Assembly: GCF_030269925.1 (NCBI RefSeq)
Contig: NC_085119.1
Location: forward strand, 10,453,001 to 10,517,000
Length of the DNA: 64,000 nt
DNA from: Bombyx mori
Lineage: Eukaryota > Arthropoda > Insecta > Lepidoptera > Bombycidae
Direction of reading: 5' to 3'
A program made the position numbers and the translations under genes. Shown piece after piece: positions 11,855 through 24,146 of this stretch. Position 1 is the first letter of the stretch; the number at the start of each line of letters is the position of its first letter. The notes beneath the pieces were generated by a model. That model saw only the letters and a program-made list of their open reading frames with translations, searched no databases and was not told the DNA's origin.

Positions 11855-12192
11855 GATCACAAATAAATACCGCCGCTTTCTGCTTGAGACACGTTGTTAA
11901 TTTTCCTTCGAATAACGGCCATTCCCTGCCCTTAAAACCGAAACACACGACCTTTTCCGGAAAGAAAGAGAGCAGAACGATTGCATCAACTAATCAATAA
12001 TTACGAAATTTTATAAAATTTGCGGGTATGTTTTTTTTGTTTGTGCGATTTTGTTTTGACTGTCGTGAACGTCATTCGTAGATACATGTTATGTAAATAA
12101 TTATCAAGAACAAAGTTACCTATGCTTACCGAATAAGCACAAGCCAAGCATAATCGTATGACTATTTAGATAGACACTGTGGGCGCGTCTTA

Positions 12193-12378
12193 TCCATACT
12201 AAATACTATTCCTGGGAAAGTCGATTTGTTTGTTTTCGCGTCTTAATTAGCCAAACGATTTTCATCAAATCTTACATACAACTTCTCGAAGGTAAAGAAA
12301 TGGTCCAGAAAAGAAATAGTGCTTTTCCGGAGGATTTTTTCCTACCTTAACCCTAGCGAAGTTGTATACAAAATCTAG
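12193..12378 (+). mobile_element. Possible Helitron-like non-autonomous element
   Basis: Starts TCCATACTAAATACTATTC, contains the gatttgtttgttttcgcgtc and aacgattttcatcaaat stretches common in lepidopteran Helitron-like repeats, and ends near agcgaagttg...CTAG. The 3' flank is not T, so the end is uncertain. Confidence 0.4.
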
Positions 12379-12419
12379 CTTATATTTTGAATTGTCTGTT
12401 ATTATTGATAGTCTTACAT

Positions 12420-12620
12420 AATTGTAGCAGCATTAAAGCCCTCAATGCTTTGCTTCGTAATAATCCTAACTACTGTACCGAAGGGTTTAGATTCGAATCC
12501 CGGCCCGCATCACTATCTTTGTCAAAAATATTTGGTATTCGGGGTCTGTGTACTGTAAATCAGCATAACAACCTTGTTTGGAGCTGTTGAAAGCCAATTT
12601 TGTTTTGTTCTCATAAAATT
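12420..12620 (+). repeat. Possible tRNA-derived SINE
   Basis: A good polymerase III B-box (GATTCGAATCC, about 12490-12500) is followed by a non-tRNA body. The A-box upstream is weak. It could instead be a chance B-box. Confidence 0.35.
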
Positions 12621-13865
12621 GTTTTCGATATTTTACGATTCATTTCCCGTCCCTAATATCTCAGTGCAAGTGGACAGATGCAATGAGCAGTTTGCACAAT
12701 TCGGAAGGGTCGTTTCTCCGGGAGGGAACACTATGAATTTTCATGGCTAAGCCCCCTGTCGCTCACATCTGTCGCCTTTTTCGAGACCAGATTAGATACA
12801 ACGTCATTAATTGATTTAAATGGAAGTTGAAGGGGTTATATGTACATGCGTAGCTTTCAATCACATAAAATAGTCATATACCTATACATTTAATCTTGTC
12901 TCTTATAATGTACTGTAGCTATAATTCAGTTATCACTACCTAAATAATGGTCATTTAGTATATATAAAATAATGTTTTGTTTGTTTGTTTGTAGTATGTA
13001 CAATAAAAAAAAATGTGCTCGCGTTTTTAATGGATTGAATTGAAGCTTTGTACTGTTATAATTCAAAATTTAGGGAAAGCTTTTGTTATACCTTTATCGT
13101 AGCTACTAACACTGTAGGATCTGCACGTGGCATCGCAATGTGGTGCGCTATTACTTTAAACAAAACCACTGTTTTTAATACATTAATCGGTATTCAGTTA
13201 TCAATGTAATCATACATGTTTATACTTATTTACATATTATACACATTATATACAACTCCATAATACTTATTTATTCCTTATTATTAGCTCGATACAGCGC
13301 TTATCCTTGTTAGCACTTCGAGTTTCTGCTTTTGTTTTAATCTATTGGGCAAACTAATTTCTTTAGACATCTTTATTATTATTGTAAGTAGCACCTTAGC
13401 CATTTTGGCTGAGTTTAAACATATTCGATTGTCGAATCGATCGCGTTAAGCAAACAATCGCTTACTTAATAGTATGCTTTCATTGATTTCGTCTGCTAAG
13501 ATCTACTACTTTTTACTTGTTTTTATCGGTATATATTTGCAGATAAGCCGCTTCGCCTGTTGCTGAGCGGTTATTGGGGAAATGCGCAGGAGTTAGGGTC
13601 ATCTTTAGACATGAGGTGGAATTTTGAACTATATTTAAATAACGAGCACCATTTAAAGCGACATAAGCGTTACGAAAGCGAAATAAGCTAACGTAACCAG
13701 TACTCTCCATTATTGCCTTTTTTTTACACATATCAACACAAGTTATGATTTTAATTTCGATCTATTTGTGTTTGTCCTAAATCATGTTTTTCAATAAAGC
13801 GACATGACCCAGTTAATGCGACATGTTTCTACCACATCATTTATTATCGGTAACCGTACTCGTCG

Positions 13866-14400
13866 AAGTCGGAATATTTTTTTACTACCTATTCTAGTAG
13901 CCTCGAGGGGCTATACTAAATTCTCCGGGTGAATAGCTCCTGTGGACGTTGCTAACATTAGCCCTAGCAAGATCAGTGCCTCGCAGAATCTACCACCGGA
14001 TCGAAAACGCGACCCACTGAAAAGATCCGGCGATAAACTCAGTGGGGGTGGGTGTGGATTAACTTACACGCCGAGCCCTTCGTCGCAAGCGAAATCGTGA
14101 CGGGCTCGCCGAGAACGATGACCGGTGCTTGAGATAATACCTAAAAGGACCGTTAGTGGATCAGGAGGATCCGAAATGACGTGCTTATGGCGACGTCGAC
14201 TGTGCAACATTCGGTCCGCAGGATCGGGTATGTAGTTACCGGCGGCCACGATGAGAGGGTTCTCGGGTCGTGCCACTTTTTTGAAATGGCGCACTGACGC
14301 CGACTGTTGATATGGGGTTTGAAGTTACTGCGGGCTGCGTAAGCGAACACTACACTTGCATAGGTCAGACCGAACGTATGCAAGTTTTGTAGTGTCATTA
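13866..14400 (-). mobile_element. 5'-truncated LINE A with C-terminal ORF remnant
   Basis: The minus strand encodes LTYASVVFAYAARSNFK and, in another frame, MRHFKKVARPENPLIVAAGN then YIPDPADRMLHSRRRHKHVI and SDPPDPLTVLLG, the end of a jockey-superfamily reverse transcriptase. About 100 bases of sequence seen between these blocks in the 61430 copy are missing or scrambled. The 3'UTR follows down to a T-run at 13866-13880. Dead copy. Confidence 0.85.
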
Positions 14401-14474
14401 TTACGAAGGGACAATCTACTTCGCTTGCGGATCATCGGATAGAGGCGAAATCGGCAAAGAGTTCGACGTGCAAC

Positions 14475-14700
14475 TTAACCCATGCATCAGCCCACTGAGT
14501 TTCTCGCCAGGTCTTTTCAGCGGGTCGCGATTCCGGTAAGGTAGTAGATTCATTCGCGAAACAGCTGCTCTTGAGTTGATAGGTTAGGTTAGGTCTCCTT
14601 TGGAGGCGCTCGGGCAGCAGTTATCAAATCCCGCCCCTCTTGGCTGAGCCTTTGCTCGCCCACCTGTCCTGGTGAAACTGGAAAAACCTGTTAATACTAT
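14475..14700 (+). mobile_element. LINE 3'UTR fragment, opposite orientation to its neighbour
   Basis: Plus-strand landmarks: cccactgagtttctcgcc, cgggtcgcgattccgg, ggtagtagattc, then ctcctttggaggcgctcggg and cacctgtcctggtgaaactg. The first part matches LINE A; the second looks like the tail variant of a related subfamily. It lies head to head with the 13866-14400 copy. Confidence 0.65.
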
Positions 14701-15119
14701 ATACTATTAATCCTATTATTTATTAATACTATATACCGGTAATTTGCTTATGTAATAGCGTCTAATTTGACATAAGGTTTTCATAGATATTCAGGTGGAC
14801 ACAGGTTTGTACGTTTTTTTTGGTCTGCATTGCGATTCAGGACCAGCTCTCGAGATGTTTTTGAGATGTAAACAATTGACTAAACCGTAAAATGGTATAC
14901 GAGAGCGACTGAAGCACAGCAGCCTCTAATGCAATTAAATTGTTCTCGAAGGGGCTTTACCTTTTGTATGGTTTCCTGCGCAGCCATGTGCATTCACTGC
15001 TACCGTTATGGTTCATTATGTGAACTAACTTCGAGAAGGATACTTCAGAGGTTTCAATAAATCAAATATTGAATTATATAGGAACCTATCTACACAATAT
15101 ACAATACTTTAATCTATCT

Positions 15120-15412
15120 TCTATATATGTATATAAAATGAATTGCTGTTCGTTAGTCTCACTAAAACTCGAGAACGGCTGGACCGATTTGGCTAATTTT
15201 GGTCTTGAATTATTCGTGGAAGTCCAGAGAAGGTTTAAAAGGTAGATAAATATGAAAATGCTCGGAATTAAATAAAAATAACAGTTTTGTTTTTCCTTTG
15301 ATGTGTCCCCCGTCGGACGGATTCCTTTTGTTTGTTTAAAGTATATTTTATACAAAAGCTTAAGTCTCTTATTTATTGATTGAGGCACTACGAAGTCTGC
15401 CGGGTCAGTTAG
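15120..15412 (+). mobile_element. Helitron-like non-autonomous element (complete)
   Basis: About 293 bp from TCTATATATGTATATAAAATG to the GGGTCAGTTAG end (CTAG changed to TTAG), followed by T. A near-identical copy in the opposite orientation is at 32957-33443, sharing cgagaacggctggaccgatt and cgtcggacggattccttttg. No terminal inverted repeats, as expected for Helitrons. Confidence 0.65.
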
Positions 15413-16198
15413 TATTTAAATAAATGACATTTGTGTTCTTTATTTGTAGTCACGTCAATTAGGTAAACAAAATACATACCTATTGATTGTTGAGCACACC
15501 GTTTATTAATCAGTTATTCCCCTACTACGATTATATTACATACGTAATTTAAACTAATATTGGCTCAACGAGCGTAATTCGACCATAATTATAGACACAT
15601 CAAGATTAAGATTGATTTTTTTTTAATTTTCTATTTCCAAAGTTTTTTAACAAACACAATATACATCAGTATATTTTATGTATCTTTATAGCTATGATTT
15701 TAGTTAAGAAAAAAAATACAGACTAAAAATATATAATAGTGATTTACGTTGTTTAACGTCTTCCGCCTACATATAGTGTTGTCAGAAACTCATTTTTGCC
15801 GAGATAAAGACAAGCTGATGCAGTGAATACACGCTATGTCACATCACCCGTAAAACCTCAGCTTTGTCCGTAGTGTGAAAGGGTTCACTCATTAGGAAGA
15901 TTGCGAGGGCGCAGAGCGAACATTGTCTAAGCCGGCTTTGCTGTACTCACACATTGTCTCAGAGCGAGGTTACTGGCTCGTCTAGCTCTGCTATTTCATC
16001 ACTATAATCACAATATCTTTCCATGTACCTATTCAGGAAGTTTGTAGTTATCGCATTAAGGAAATGAGATTTTGGTGTATACAAATGTGAAATGAAGTAA
16101 GTCATGATCACAACACAGCAGTTTCAACAGACAAAAACAATATAGATAGAAATAAAGAGTTATTTCCAGTATAGAATGGGAAACGATTTTTAAACATA

Positions 16199-17930
16199 CA
16201 GTCGTGGTCAACTAATTAGGGACATTCAAGATAGTGAAGGGCTATAACCGGTTATGTACATTTAAATATAAAACCCTATTGATTTCTCAGCACCTATTAT
16301 TTGCATAATGTGGTCCGATTATTATGCTATAAATGGCTGTAAATAAAAGATTTAATAAATAGAAAAAGTATTTAATATCAAAGATTAAACATGTATTAAA
16401 TATTAAGGTACAATTCTGTAGTGGACATTTAATTAAGGACAGTAAAGTATAATGAAAAATACAGTTACACAAAACTTATAATCTTCAGTGTTATAATATC
16501 TTTAACAGCTCCATTTTATTACGTGTAAAATCAGTACCCAGTAGCAAAACCTTTGTTAGTAATTACCGCTTGACACCGATGTGGCATAGACATTATCAGT
16601 TTCTGACATGTTTCGACAGGAATGTTTGCCCATGCCTCACAAAAAGCTTCATGAAGTTCATCCAAATTTGTATTACGATAAGTGGCAACTTTTTTCTTGA
16701 TTTCGTGCCAAAGGTGCTCAATTGGGTTGAGGTCCGGGCTATTTGTTGGCCAATCTAGCACCGATACAAACTGACTGGTAAGAAACGACTTGACTGAAAG
16801 GGCGGTATGTTTCGGGTCGTTATCCTGCTGAAACGTCCACATAATAGGGAGATGCTCCTCAGCATAGGGAAGCATAGTTTCTTCCAATAACGTCTTGTAT
16901 TGATGTTGGTCTAAGTTACCCTGAACTTTCCTCACAGGTCCCACTCCACGTCCAGAAAATGAACCCCATATTTTAATGTTTCCACCGCCATGTTTCACCT
17001 GTTTTTTTGTGAATCTTGAATTCATTTCCGCTTTTACAGGACGCCGTACATATTGCCTTCCATCTGAAGAAATCAAATTAACCTTGGTCTCGTCAGAGAA
17101 AAGTACATGTTGCCATTGGGTGTAGGTCCAATGTCCATATTTACGTGCAAATGCCAAACGAGCATTTCTATGTTCTTTCTTCAACAACGGTCCTTTGCGA
17201 GCCACTCTTCCGAACAACCCTGCTTCTACCAAACGTCGTCGAACGGTTCTCGCAGATACACCGGCTCTTTCGTTTGCCCCAAACACTTCGTGTTTAATTA
17301 AAATAGAGCCTAGAAACGGATCTTTCTTAGCTAACCTGGTTATCATTCTATCTTCTTGCGGAGTCGTTTTTCTCGATCTTTTTGTTCTGAACACATTTAA
17401 AGCTGTGTTATAGCGCTTGAAATGTTGCACTGCATTGCATACCATAGTTTTTAAACAATTTAAATGTTGTGCTATCCTTCGGTATGACCAACCACGCTCG
17501 ACAAACTTCATGATAATTTTTCGTAGTGTTGGATCGCAACTTTTATTTTGCCCATTTTTCTTCAAAATAATTCTCAAAACTTAAAATAAAAAATCTGGAT
17601 TGCCGCCAAAACGACCACTAAACAATAAGAAAAGAAACAAAAAAGTATTAAAATTCCAATTATGAAATTAGAACGCAATACCTCAGTGTCCCTAATTAAA
17701 TGGCCAGCCAGCATTCTTTGAACCAGTAGCACTATGATAATGTATCAGCTATACTGTAAAGAGGTTTAATGTTTAAGAAGTTGTTATTGTTTGTATAATC
17801 GCGCACATAAATGACTAATTACACTTACATGTAAAAGATATTGAATATTGCTAAGACTCGTTGGAAAATAAAAAAAAAATTCACAATTTGGCTTAACTAG
17901 AGATCGTCCCTAATTAGTTGACCACGACTG
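16199..17930 (-). mobile_element. Complete Tc1-family transposon with IR/DR ends
   Basis: 1,732 bp flanked by TA on both sides (16197-16198 and 17931-17932), the Tc1/mariner target. The ends are inverted repeats beginning CAGTCGTGGTCAACTAATTA and reading GGGAC, identical over 25 nt. A related inner repeat (GTGGACATTTAATTAAGGAC at 16421 on the left; the reverse of cctaattaaatggccag ending at 17707 on the right) sits 217-218 bp inside each outer copy. This gives the inner/outer direct-repeat (IR/DR) layout. The single ORF between them is intact, so the copy may be young or recently active. The terminal sequence resembles that of Bari-type Tc1 elements, from memory only. Confidence 0.93.
16531..17577 (-). 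CDS. Tc1-family transposase, intact (348 aa)
   Basis: Cut-and-paste transposase that would bind the element's direct repeats and move it into TA sites in the nucleus. The N-terminus carries paired-like helix-turn-helix DNA-binding regions (KIIMKFVERGWSYRRIAQHL at about 20-39 and RAGVSARTVRRRLVEAGLFG at about 104-123). The DDE catalytic core is visible: HVLFSDETKV, then FQQDNDPKHTALSV, then DWPTNSPDLNPIEHLWHEIK. There are 34 residues between the second D (QQDN) and the E (PIE), the DD34E signature of Tc1. The glycine-rich KHGGGNIKIWGSFS stretch is present. Length matches full Tc1 transposases (about 340 aa) with no stops or frameshifts. The start is the first ATG of the frame, shortly inside the right-hand inner repeat. 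Whether it is expressed cannot be told. Confidence 0.95.
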   Translation of the reverse strand: MRIILKKNGQNKSCDPTLRKIIMKFVERGWSYRRIAQHLNCLKTMVCNAVQHFKRYNTALNVFRTKRSRKTTPQEDRMITRLAKKDPFLGSILIKHEVFGANERAGVSARTVRRRLVEAGLFGRVARKGPLLKKEHRNARLAFARKYGHWTYTQWQHVLFSDETKVNLISSDGRQYVRRPVKAEMNSRFTKKQVKHGGGNIKIWGSFSGRGVGPVRKVQGNLDQHQYKTLLEETMLPYAEEHLPIMWTFQQDNDPKHTALSVKSFLTSQFVSVLDWPTNSPDLNPIEHLWHEIKKKVATYRNTNLDELHEAFCEAWANIPVETCQKLIMSMPHRCQAVITNKGFATGY

Positions 17931-18154
17931 TATATATTCATATGTGTACTAGTGGTCGAATTGAGATTATCACATCGAAATAATAGGTAAGTAGAATACA
18001 ACCTTTTTAAACTTGGTAAAAGCTTGTTTATTATTGTTATTAATTCCTTTGGAATAAACATTTACTAACTACATTGTTAATTAGTAATTATAGTAATGTA
18101 GTGTAATAAATTATACCTAAGTAGAAAACGTATGTATTAAGTTTTATATGTACA

Positions 18155-18372
18155 CTAGCTGTACTCGCCCGCTTCGCTGGGCATTTAAAATTAACATTAT
18201 TATTTATTGTCATTATTATTAGGGAGTCCGACACTCATATAAATATTAGCCTATCCATTAAGTACATGTATTTTCTACATGAATACCAAGTTTCAAGTCA
18301 ATCGGATGCATGGTTCAGTAGTTATAACGGTACATCCGTAAAAACCACTGTAGATTTATATATTAGTATAGG
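18155..18372 (-). mobile_element. Helitron-like non-autonomous element
   Basis: Minus-strand orientation. The 3' end is GCCCAGCGAAGCGGGCGAG then TACAGCTAG|T, a short GC hairpin close to a CTAG terminus and the typical Helitron 3' signature. The 5' end is near CCTATACTAATATATAAA (18372), with the usual TC changed to CC. About 218 bp, no coding capacity. Confidence 0.65.
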
Positions 18373-18379
18373 TACACAC

Positions 18380-19995
18380 ATACGAGTAGAGCGCCACATC
18401 TCGATTCAAGACAAACCGAGATGGTATAAAGCAGGAAGTGAAGTAGGAAAACGTAACGTCATCCAAGGTCGACACACGGCGAGTTTCATCCACCACTCAC
18501 GCTCGCCATTCTCAGCAATGTCGCTTGTCAATTATCTATTGTTTTTCGATTTGAAACGATTTGGTGTATATTTGTGCTCTTTTTGAGTTTTGTGAATATT
18601 GATGTTTTCTGACGTAAACGTTTCATTACCCGTGTATTTTATTCTAAGTAATTTTTATTTATTTATTTATTTATTTATGTACACACAGAAAACAAGACAC
18701 AGTACAGAGTAATAGGAAATTTATGTACAAAGGCACTGTTTATTTCTTTGAGAAATCTCTTCCAGCAGACCTGCGAGAGGATAATGAGAATAATAATAAA
18801 AAGTGATGAGTTTGTGTAGAACAAATAACACATAACTAAAATAATAAATACAACATGAGAATTATAGCACATACACATAGCAAATATTATAAGTAACACA
18901 GTAACACTCGTATATGCGAAGAGTATAGAACCATGATCATTCGGTTCGGTTACTTTAACGCAAACACCTTTTCGGGAATAAACCATCCCGCAACCCACGG
19001 ATTTCTAATTTAAACTAAATGCCTATTTATATCTAAGACAATAATTTTAATTTACTTTGAAACCATTAGTAGATGTAAATATTTTTTTTCAATAAACTTT
19101 TACCAGATCATTACAAAAATATATAGCTTACAATAAGAGTTATGAGCCCTTGCTCGGTTTTAGTAGGTATTATCCGGTCTAGCAATGGATAAACAAACTA
19201 CTAACACTGTTCCTATAAAAAACACGCCAATAAAATGCGCCAATAAAAAAAAACTAGCGATCACTTTTATTCTTACCAAACTGAAGGCAGCGTTTGTGGT
19301 ACACAATGGATATGAATTTCGTTCAGCTTAAATATTAACTTCCTAACAATGAGAAACATTATATTCACAAGCACAGAGCTTCTTCACTTCCGAACAAAAG
19401 AGTGTAAAAGAAACGAAATAAGTGGTAAACAGCCGTTCTTTTACTGGAAGATGAAATAGATGTGTGGCTCAGTTGTGGCGCATCTCAGAATTTGAATGAT
19501 CGTGATTTTTTTCATTCATTTACGGAATTAAAAGTTAGATCTTAAGAAAAGATCTTGCATTAATTTAATTTTATATTTATTTCTAATTGAAAGTTCACTC
19601 TTAACAATATATTTTTCATTCATGACGTCTTGAATCAATAATTTAATAGTATAAAACAATAATTTTGTTGTTTACGCTTATTATAATATTTATCCATTTC
19701 ACTGGTCCAGCAAATTTTGCTGCCGCAAGTCACAAAGCGCCGTTCGGTTTTTCGGAGAAAATGAATACACTAAGCCACAATGGATATTGAACATTCTTAT
19801 TACAAAACCATGGAAGTCGGACCAAGGAAATAAAAACGTTGAGTGCTTTTATGAGTATTTCATTATATGTTTAAATACAAAGACTCACAAAATGTTTCCG
19901 AGAAGAACAGATAGAACCAGCATAAACGCCGGCGTTATGTCATTAAGGGAGACCTGGAAGAAAACATGAGAAACAGGTTGATATTTTAATTAAGA
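18380..19995. other. Intergenic; no gene recognised
   Basis: AT-rich sequence with a (TTTA)n microsatellite at about 18652-18677. Open frames of about 106 codons at both strands near 18266-18998 have no recognisable motifs and partly overlap the Helitron-like repeat. Confidence 0.45.
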
Positions 19996-19999
19996 TCTA

Positions 20000-20244
20000 C
20001 TTTTTTTTTATTGCTTAGTTGGGTGGGCGAGCTCACAGCTCACCTGGTGTTAAGTGGTTACTGGAGTCCACAGACATCCATAACGTAAATGTGCCACCCA
20101 CCTATGAGATATAAGTTCTAAGGTCTCAAGTATAGTTACAACGGCTGCCCTACCCTTCAAACCGAAACGCATTACTGCTTCACGGCAGAAATAGGCAGGG
20201 CGGTGGTACCCACCCGCGCGGACTCACAAGAGGTCCTACCACCA
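20000..20244 (-). repeat. Bm1 SINE, body-only copy
   Basis: About 245 bp on the minus strand. It starts at GGTAGGACCTCTTGTGAGTC (20239 downward) and ends in TAAGCAATAAAAAAAAA (T-run at 20001). Well preserved; lacks the tRNA-derived head seen in the 25072-25516 copy. Confidence 0.92.
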
Positions 20245-20249
20245 ATAAA

Positions 20250-22785
20250 AACTTGTATGATACCTTACGGATTTATTTTATGGAAGGCAGATAGCCCAAC
20301 ACGGTGTATACCTATGTTCAATTCATTCTGTTAATAAACGTGGGTGGAGAATTTCGTGTTTCATCTTCTCTGTCTGGTCGGGTCATAACAGGTCACAATA
20401 CTCCGATAGATGATAAACATTTTTTTAATTAAAATGCAATGAAAGGTTCTGCAATGCTTTAAAGTCGTACTAAGCGTGTCTCCCTTCTGTACCTCCCACT
20501 ATCTATACATTCACCTGCTACGTATTTACCTACATATTATCAACGGTTGGGTGATTTAAAAAGTATTATTAAAACAATTTAAACGAAAATGGTTTCGTTT
20601 AAATAAGACGGTATAAAGATAAATAGTTTTTGAATTGTGATATTTTTGGTTACACGTTCTCTAAAGTTCGGTGACAAACATTATGTTGTTTAATTTATTG
20701 TACCTATACTTTTTAAGGTTTATTCTCTAGGAATTATAATTTACGTCTTACTGTAATATATAAACAGTATTTAATGCAGGAATAGAAGTACCTATAGAAA
20801 TATTAAAATTGAGTCAACATATCTTTGACTCAATATATCTTTAAATCTAGGGATTCAAAGTATAAACTTTTGCCGACGCATTGTCTGCTTGCTCCATCAC
20901 AGCACAATCCGGAGCAGTCCTGTTCATTATGATTCCAACAATTTCTATAAAAATCATTCTGATCCTTATCTGGATGAACAGGTCGGATTTTTTTTCAGCG
21001 TGCATCATTTATTATCTTTAAGAGCACAAAAAATATTGGGGTCTGTCTATAAGGCGCCGCGAGATCCCTTCTAGGAAGCGCTTTCGGTTTTGTTTGACAT
21101 TTATCTGTTAAATACAGAATGGTCAGTGGACAGGGCACTTCAACAAATTCAGAAGTTTTTCTATCAGATTTTGTTTTCAACAGAAACGTGTGAATTCAGA
21201 ATTAAAGATTTTATTTGTTGGACAGTGTACTCCTATTGTACTAAAATATCCTTAACCTACCTGTGTTTCAGTTCTATGGCGTTAAATTTGTATCACATGC
21301 GAAATGTACCTACGTATCTTAATAAAGATTTTTCATCCCTTATTTTTGTTTAACGTTTTACTTTTTTATGTTTAAATAGTAATATCGCATCTTAACGGGT
21401 TTTCTTATCATTATCATATACACAAAGCCAGGTAGAAACGAAAGGGTATATTAAAAAAAGCTGATGTTTAACGCTAACTGAGTATCCTCGACATGATATG
21501 CTTGGATCAAAAGTTTCTTATGCGGACTATCCATCGTTGCACAATTTCCCACAGCAGCAGCTCAAGGTAAATGCCTTCTTTTGAATCAGGATTATTCAAG
21601 ACACAATGGCAGGGCAAGAGTCAGGTAGAGCAACTCGCGCCGCGGGGTTTCAACGTTGAAGTTTTATATTTCCGCTTCTTTGTGTTGTCGTTTGGGGCAA
21701 TTAATAATTTCTCTGGATGACCAGACTCATTGTGCATTACCTTCCCGAACCCATACGCTATTCAATGTAGAAAGATTGATGAACTCTCTGCAATTGTCAC
21801 ATTTTACGTTTATAGACTGATTTGAAGAGTAGAAGCTCAGATAATAGGTAAGCCTGTTTTTAAGTTTTGCTGTCTGTGCTTCGGTGACCACGTGAACCGT
21901 AAATTTTTCATCTATTGAAATAAATTAAAAATATTTATATTCTGTTTTTTTAAACGGATCCATAGCGTAATTTTGTGTATCAACCTTTTATTTTATAGAT
22001 TTAAAATAAATAATTAGAGATAAAGCGAATATCAGTATCGTCTTATATCGGGCCAGGCTTAAAGTCGGATATTCGGCTAAACATGGACGATTGCTCGCGA
22101 AGACAAGCAATCGGAATGACTGGTGAAATCGGCACTTGTTATTGAGCCAAGTTGGCAACAAGTGTTACATTGACTTTGTAAATTTATGGCTTGTGGCATG
22201 ATGGTTTTTAAATACGAGCCAAAAAATGACCACAAAAGACAGTCAGCTGTATCTCCGCAACTCACGACAATGAAATCAATGAAATCAACAGTAGTCGCGA
22301 AACTACGATCAAGAAAATACTCCATTTGCAGTGTGAATTGGTTGCGACCGTTACCCTTATATTTATTTGATGATCAGTCAATATCTGAACCAAACAAAGC
22401 TTTTTCAAAATTTATCCATCTTGCAGTAGGTATAGCGAAATGTTGTATTTTTTTGAAGCTGTGCTTATCTTTGAAGACAAGTGAAAGGTATTGCTTGTTG
22501 CCTCGTGATGTTGAGAAATTGGTATTCATTCACACTATTTTACTTCTCCTCAATCGCCCAACCTATAGGCCGCGTTCGTGGTAGGGATGATACAGAACTT
22601 AAGATGGATAAGTTGAGTTGCTCCACGCGGAGCTCATGCTTGTCTCTGCCCTAAACGCCCATATACGGATGCCCATTAATTTTCGGCCGGATAATAAATT
22701 TAGGCATGACAACAAATAGTTGCTGGTTATCCGTTTTTGCTCAAAAAAAACCATTGCTATCGATAGCCTTAAGGTAGCCAGTTTA
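20250..22785. other. Intergenic; open frames without support
   Basis: Contains a 132-codon plus-strand frame (22186-22584) overlapped by an 82-codon minus-strand frame (22077-22325). I could not assign either to a family, and no splice context was evident. A 12-bp palindrome with a DRE-like TATCGATA core (gctatcgatagc) lies at about 22757-22768. Confidence 0.4.
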
Positions 22786-22789
22786 GGCC

Positions 22790-23232
22790 AGGCCAGTTTG
22801 TGTTGTCAGTAGTGACATATGGCATTGAAACGTGGTCACAATGGGTCTTATCAGGAGGGTCAAGATCGCCCTAAGAGTCATGAAGAGGGCTCCACTCTTA
22901 GTTTCCGTGCGAGATCAAATCAGTAATGAAGAGATTCACAGGAGAATCATGATAACCGACATAGCCCAAAGAATTGCGTGGTTCAAGTTACAGTGAGAAG
23001 GGCACATTGCTTGTAGAACAGATAGTCGCCGGGGCCGAAAAGTACTAGAGTGGTGACCGCGTACTGGAAAATGTAGCGTGGATAAGTTGTAGGTATCTCG
23101 ACAAGGAGGATCGACGACCTTTTGAAGGTCGCGGGAATTTGCTGGATGTATGCAGCACAAGACTAGTCGATTCAGACTTGGGGTAGGCCTATGTCCAGTA
23201 GTGGACGTCTATGGGCTGAAAGATAGATACCT
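22790..23232 (+). pseudogene. RTE-like LINE relic, 3' end of reverse transcriptase
   Basis: Translating across frames gives degraded blocks typical of the RTE-clade C-terminus: VLSVVTYGIETWS, (N)EEI.RR, TDIAQRI.W, RWQ-like GHI, RRGRKVLEW and GEAYVQQWTS-like AYVQ.WTSMG with a stop, followed by a tail with gaaagatagatac. Stops and frameshifts are numerous. The 5' side is truncated or unrecognisable before 22790. Confidence 0.7.
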
Positions 23233-23629
23233 AGATCTTTTTCTTTAATTTATTTCAGTCTCCTGAAACTTTAGTGGCACTGTGGTTCGGTGATATTATT
23301 CCTTTCATATGGACGGTATTATTGTCCCAACTCAAATCCTTTTTAATATATGGTAAGTAATTATTAAAAACTAACAACGATATATTTGTGTTTTTGATAA
23401 GATATCAAAATATTAACAATATAGTTTCCCGTTTGACGTCATTCGCAGAGTTTTGATGTTGATACTATCGTAAATTTAAATAATCCACTCGATCGCACAG
23501 CCTAATTAATAATTGACAACAAAGAATAATATAATTGTAGTGTGGACAAACCAGATTTTTTTTGTATGATTAAATGCAATTCTCCTATAACAAGTAGGAA
23601 AATTTTACTGGCAGGGTATAATAGTAATT

Positions 23630-23822
23630 CCGCACAAGTAGATGCCACCATCCGGCCTGTATATGCTGCGAAACAGCCATGGGTTTCGGTTTGAAGATTA
23701 GGCAGCCTTTAGACAATCAATTGAAATTTCGACCTCAAATCTCATGCTAGGTAGCAGCACTCACGTTATGATCTCCATGAGCTTCGATAATCACTTAACA
23801 CCAAGTGGGCTGCGAACTAATA
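23630..23822 (+). repeat. Diverged Bm1 SINE
   Basis: Bm1 landmarks in sense order: gccaccatccggcctgtat, gggtttcggtttgaag, cctcaaatctcatg and cacttaacaccaagtgggct. The poly(A) end has decayed. Confidence 0.7.
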
Positions 23823-24146
23823 AAACTTGAATCACGCAACTAAAAAAAGAGTACATGCCTACTTTAAGTAGGGAATAGTAACACCGTTGTACAAGCCGAT
23901 GTTTTTTTGTCTTTATGTACTTTGATTTGCGCGTGGCGTCTTGGTATTTCCTGTTTGCGAAATTAAATTCAAATATATGCATACTTTTTGTCGACCAGTT
24001 TACGACCGGCCGGCGCGACGGCGCTGAGTAAACCGACGATTAACGCAAGAAAAAAATACAGGTTTCAAGATATCTGTGTATTTACGTACTTCCTGGGTAA
24101 CTCGCATCTCGTTAACTTATCGCGATGTTTAAACGAAATAATAATT

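Noticed and set aside
14580..14597. ggttaggttagg resembling the insect telomere repeat TTAGG
   Set aside because: Only two units, and it lies within a LINE tail; too short to mean telomeric DNA.
22077..22584. 132-codon plus-strand and 82-codon minus-strand open frames
   Set aside because: They overlap on opposite strands, show no recognisable motif or splice context, and could be relics of an unidentified transposon at most.
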